Notes under the pieces: generated by a model
The model's input: only the letters and a program-made list of their open reading frames with translations
Databases searched by the model: none
What the model was told of the DNA's origin: nothing
Program-made: the position numbers and the translations under genes
Shown here: positions 35,897-36,059 of the stretch, one piece after another
How positions within the stretch are numbered: position 1 is the stretch's first letter
Layout: every line of letters starts with the position of its first letter
DNA from: Bacillota bacterium
Lineage (GTDB): Bacteria > Bacillota > SHA-98 > Ch115
Direction of reading: 5' to 3'
Assembly: GCA_012842565.1 (NCBI GenBank)
Contig: DUSO01000076.1
Span: 1-36,059, forward strand
Length of the DNA: 36,059 nucleotides

Positions 35897-36059
35897 GGAA
35901 GCATATTTCATACGAAGGGCAGGCTCTTTTATCGCCTGGTGATCGTGCTCGCGGCGAACATCTGGCTCGGGCTTTCGATCGCGTTGATGATCACCGCAAG
36001 GCTGGGAATGCAGCCATGGGAAGTCTTCCACATTGGGCTTGCTTCCACCCTGAGAATCA
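35897..36059 (+). CDS. Integral membrane protein, YczE/YitT-like, 3' truncated by window edge; start uncertain
   Basis: Frame open from 35897 to the window end: ...RLFYRLVIVLAANIWLGLSIALMITARLGMQPWEVFHIGLASTLRI. Not listed in the ORF track. No ATG before the conserved part; GTG at 35939 is possible. Confidence 0.5.

Noticed and set aside
1-36059. CRISPR arrays, tRNA/rRNA genes, IS elements or integrases
   Set aside because: No periodic repeats with spacers, recognisable tRNA folds, rRNA stretches or transposase motifs were seen by eye; a tRNAscan/Infernal run would be needed to exclude small RNAs.

Overview
This 36 kb window looks like a bacterial carbohydrate and polyol catabolism region. 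Nearly all genes are on the + strand, with one XRE-cupin regulator on the - strand. No rRNA, tRNA, CRISPR array or transposase was recognised. Gene blocks in order: (1) end of a fused two-domain Fbp/Afu-type ABC permease, its ATPase, an HD-domain protein and a phosphofructokinase with PPi-type active-site signatures; (2) a LacI regulator, a CUT1 sugar ABC importer (SBP and two permeases), a Gfo/Idh/MocA oxidoreductase and an IolI-like TIM-barrel isomerase; (3) a polar amino-acid ABC importer (SBP, permease, ATPase); (4) an XRE-cupin regulator divergent from a split transketolase, archaeal-type (type II) GAPDH, archaeal-type PGK and a LarA-like nickel-pincer racemase/epimerase; (5) two paralogous cassettes, each with an IolN-like creatininase-family hydrolase and an RbsA-RbsC-RbsC'-RbsB CUT2 importer. 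A second XRE-cupin regulator lies between the cassettes, and the second cassette also carries IolM-like and IolO-like genes matching the Thermotoga-type inositol pathway. A YczE/YitT-like membrane protein begins at the right edge. Main points of interest: the duplicated inositol-type cassette, the archaeal-type GAPDH/PGK pair joined to split transketolase and LarA, a stem-loop after each of the four SBP genes, a run of hairpins before the amino-acid ABC ATPase, and a decayed reverse-strand ORF. Family calls come from motif recognition and recalled sequences; no database search was run.
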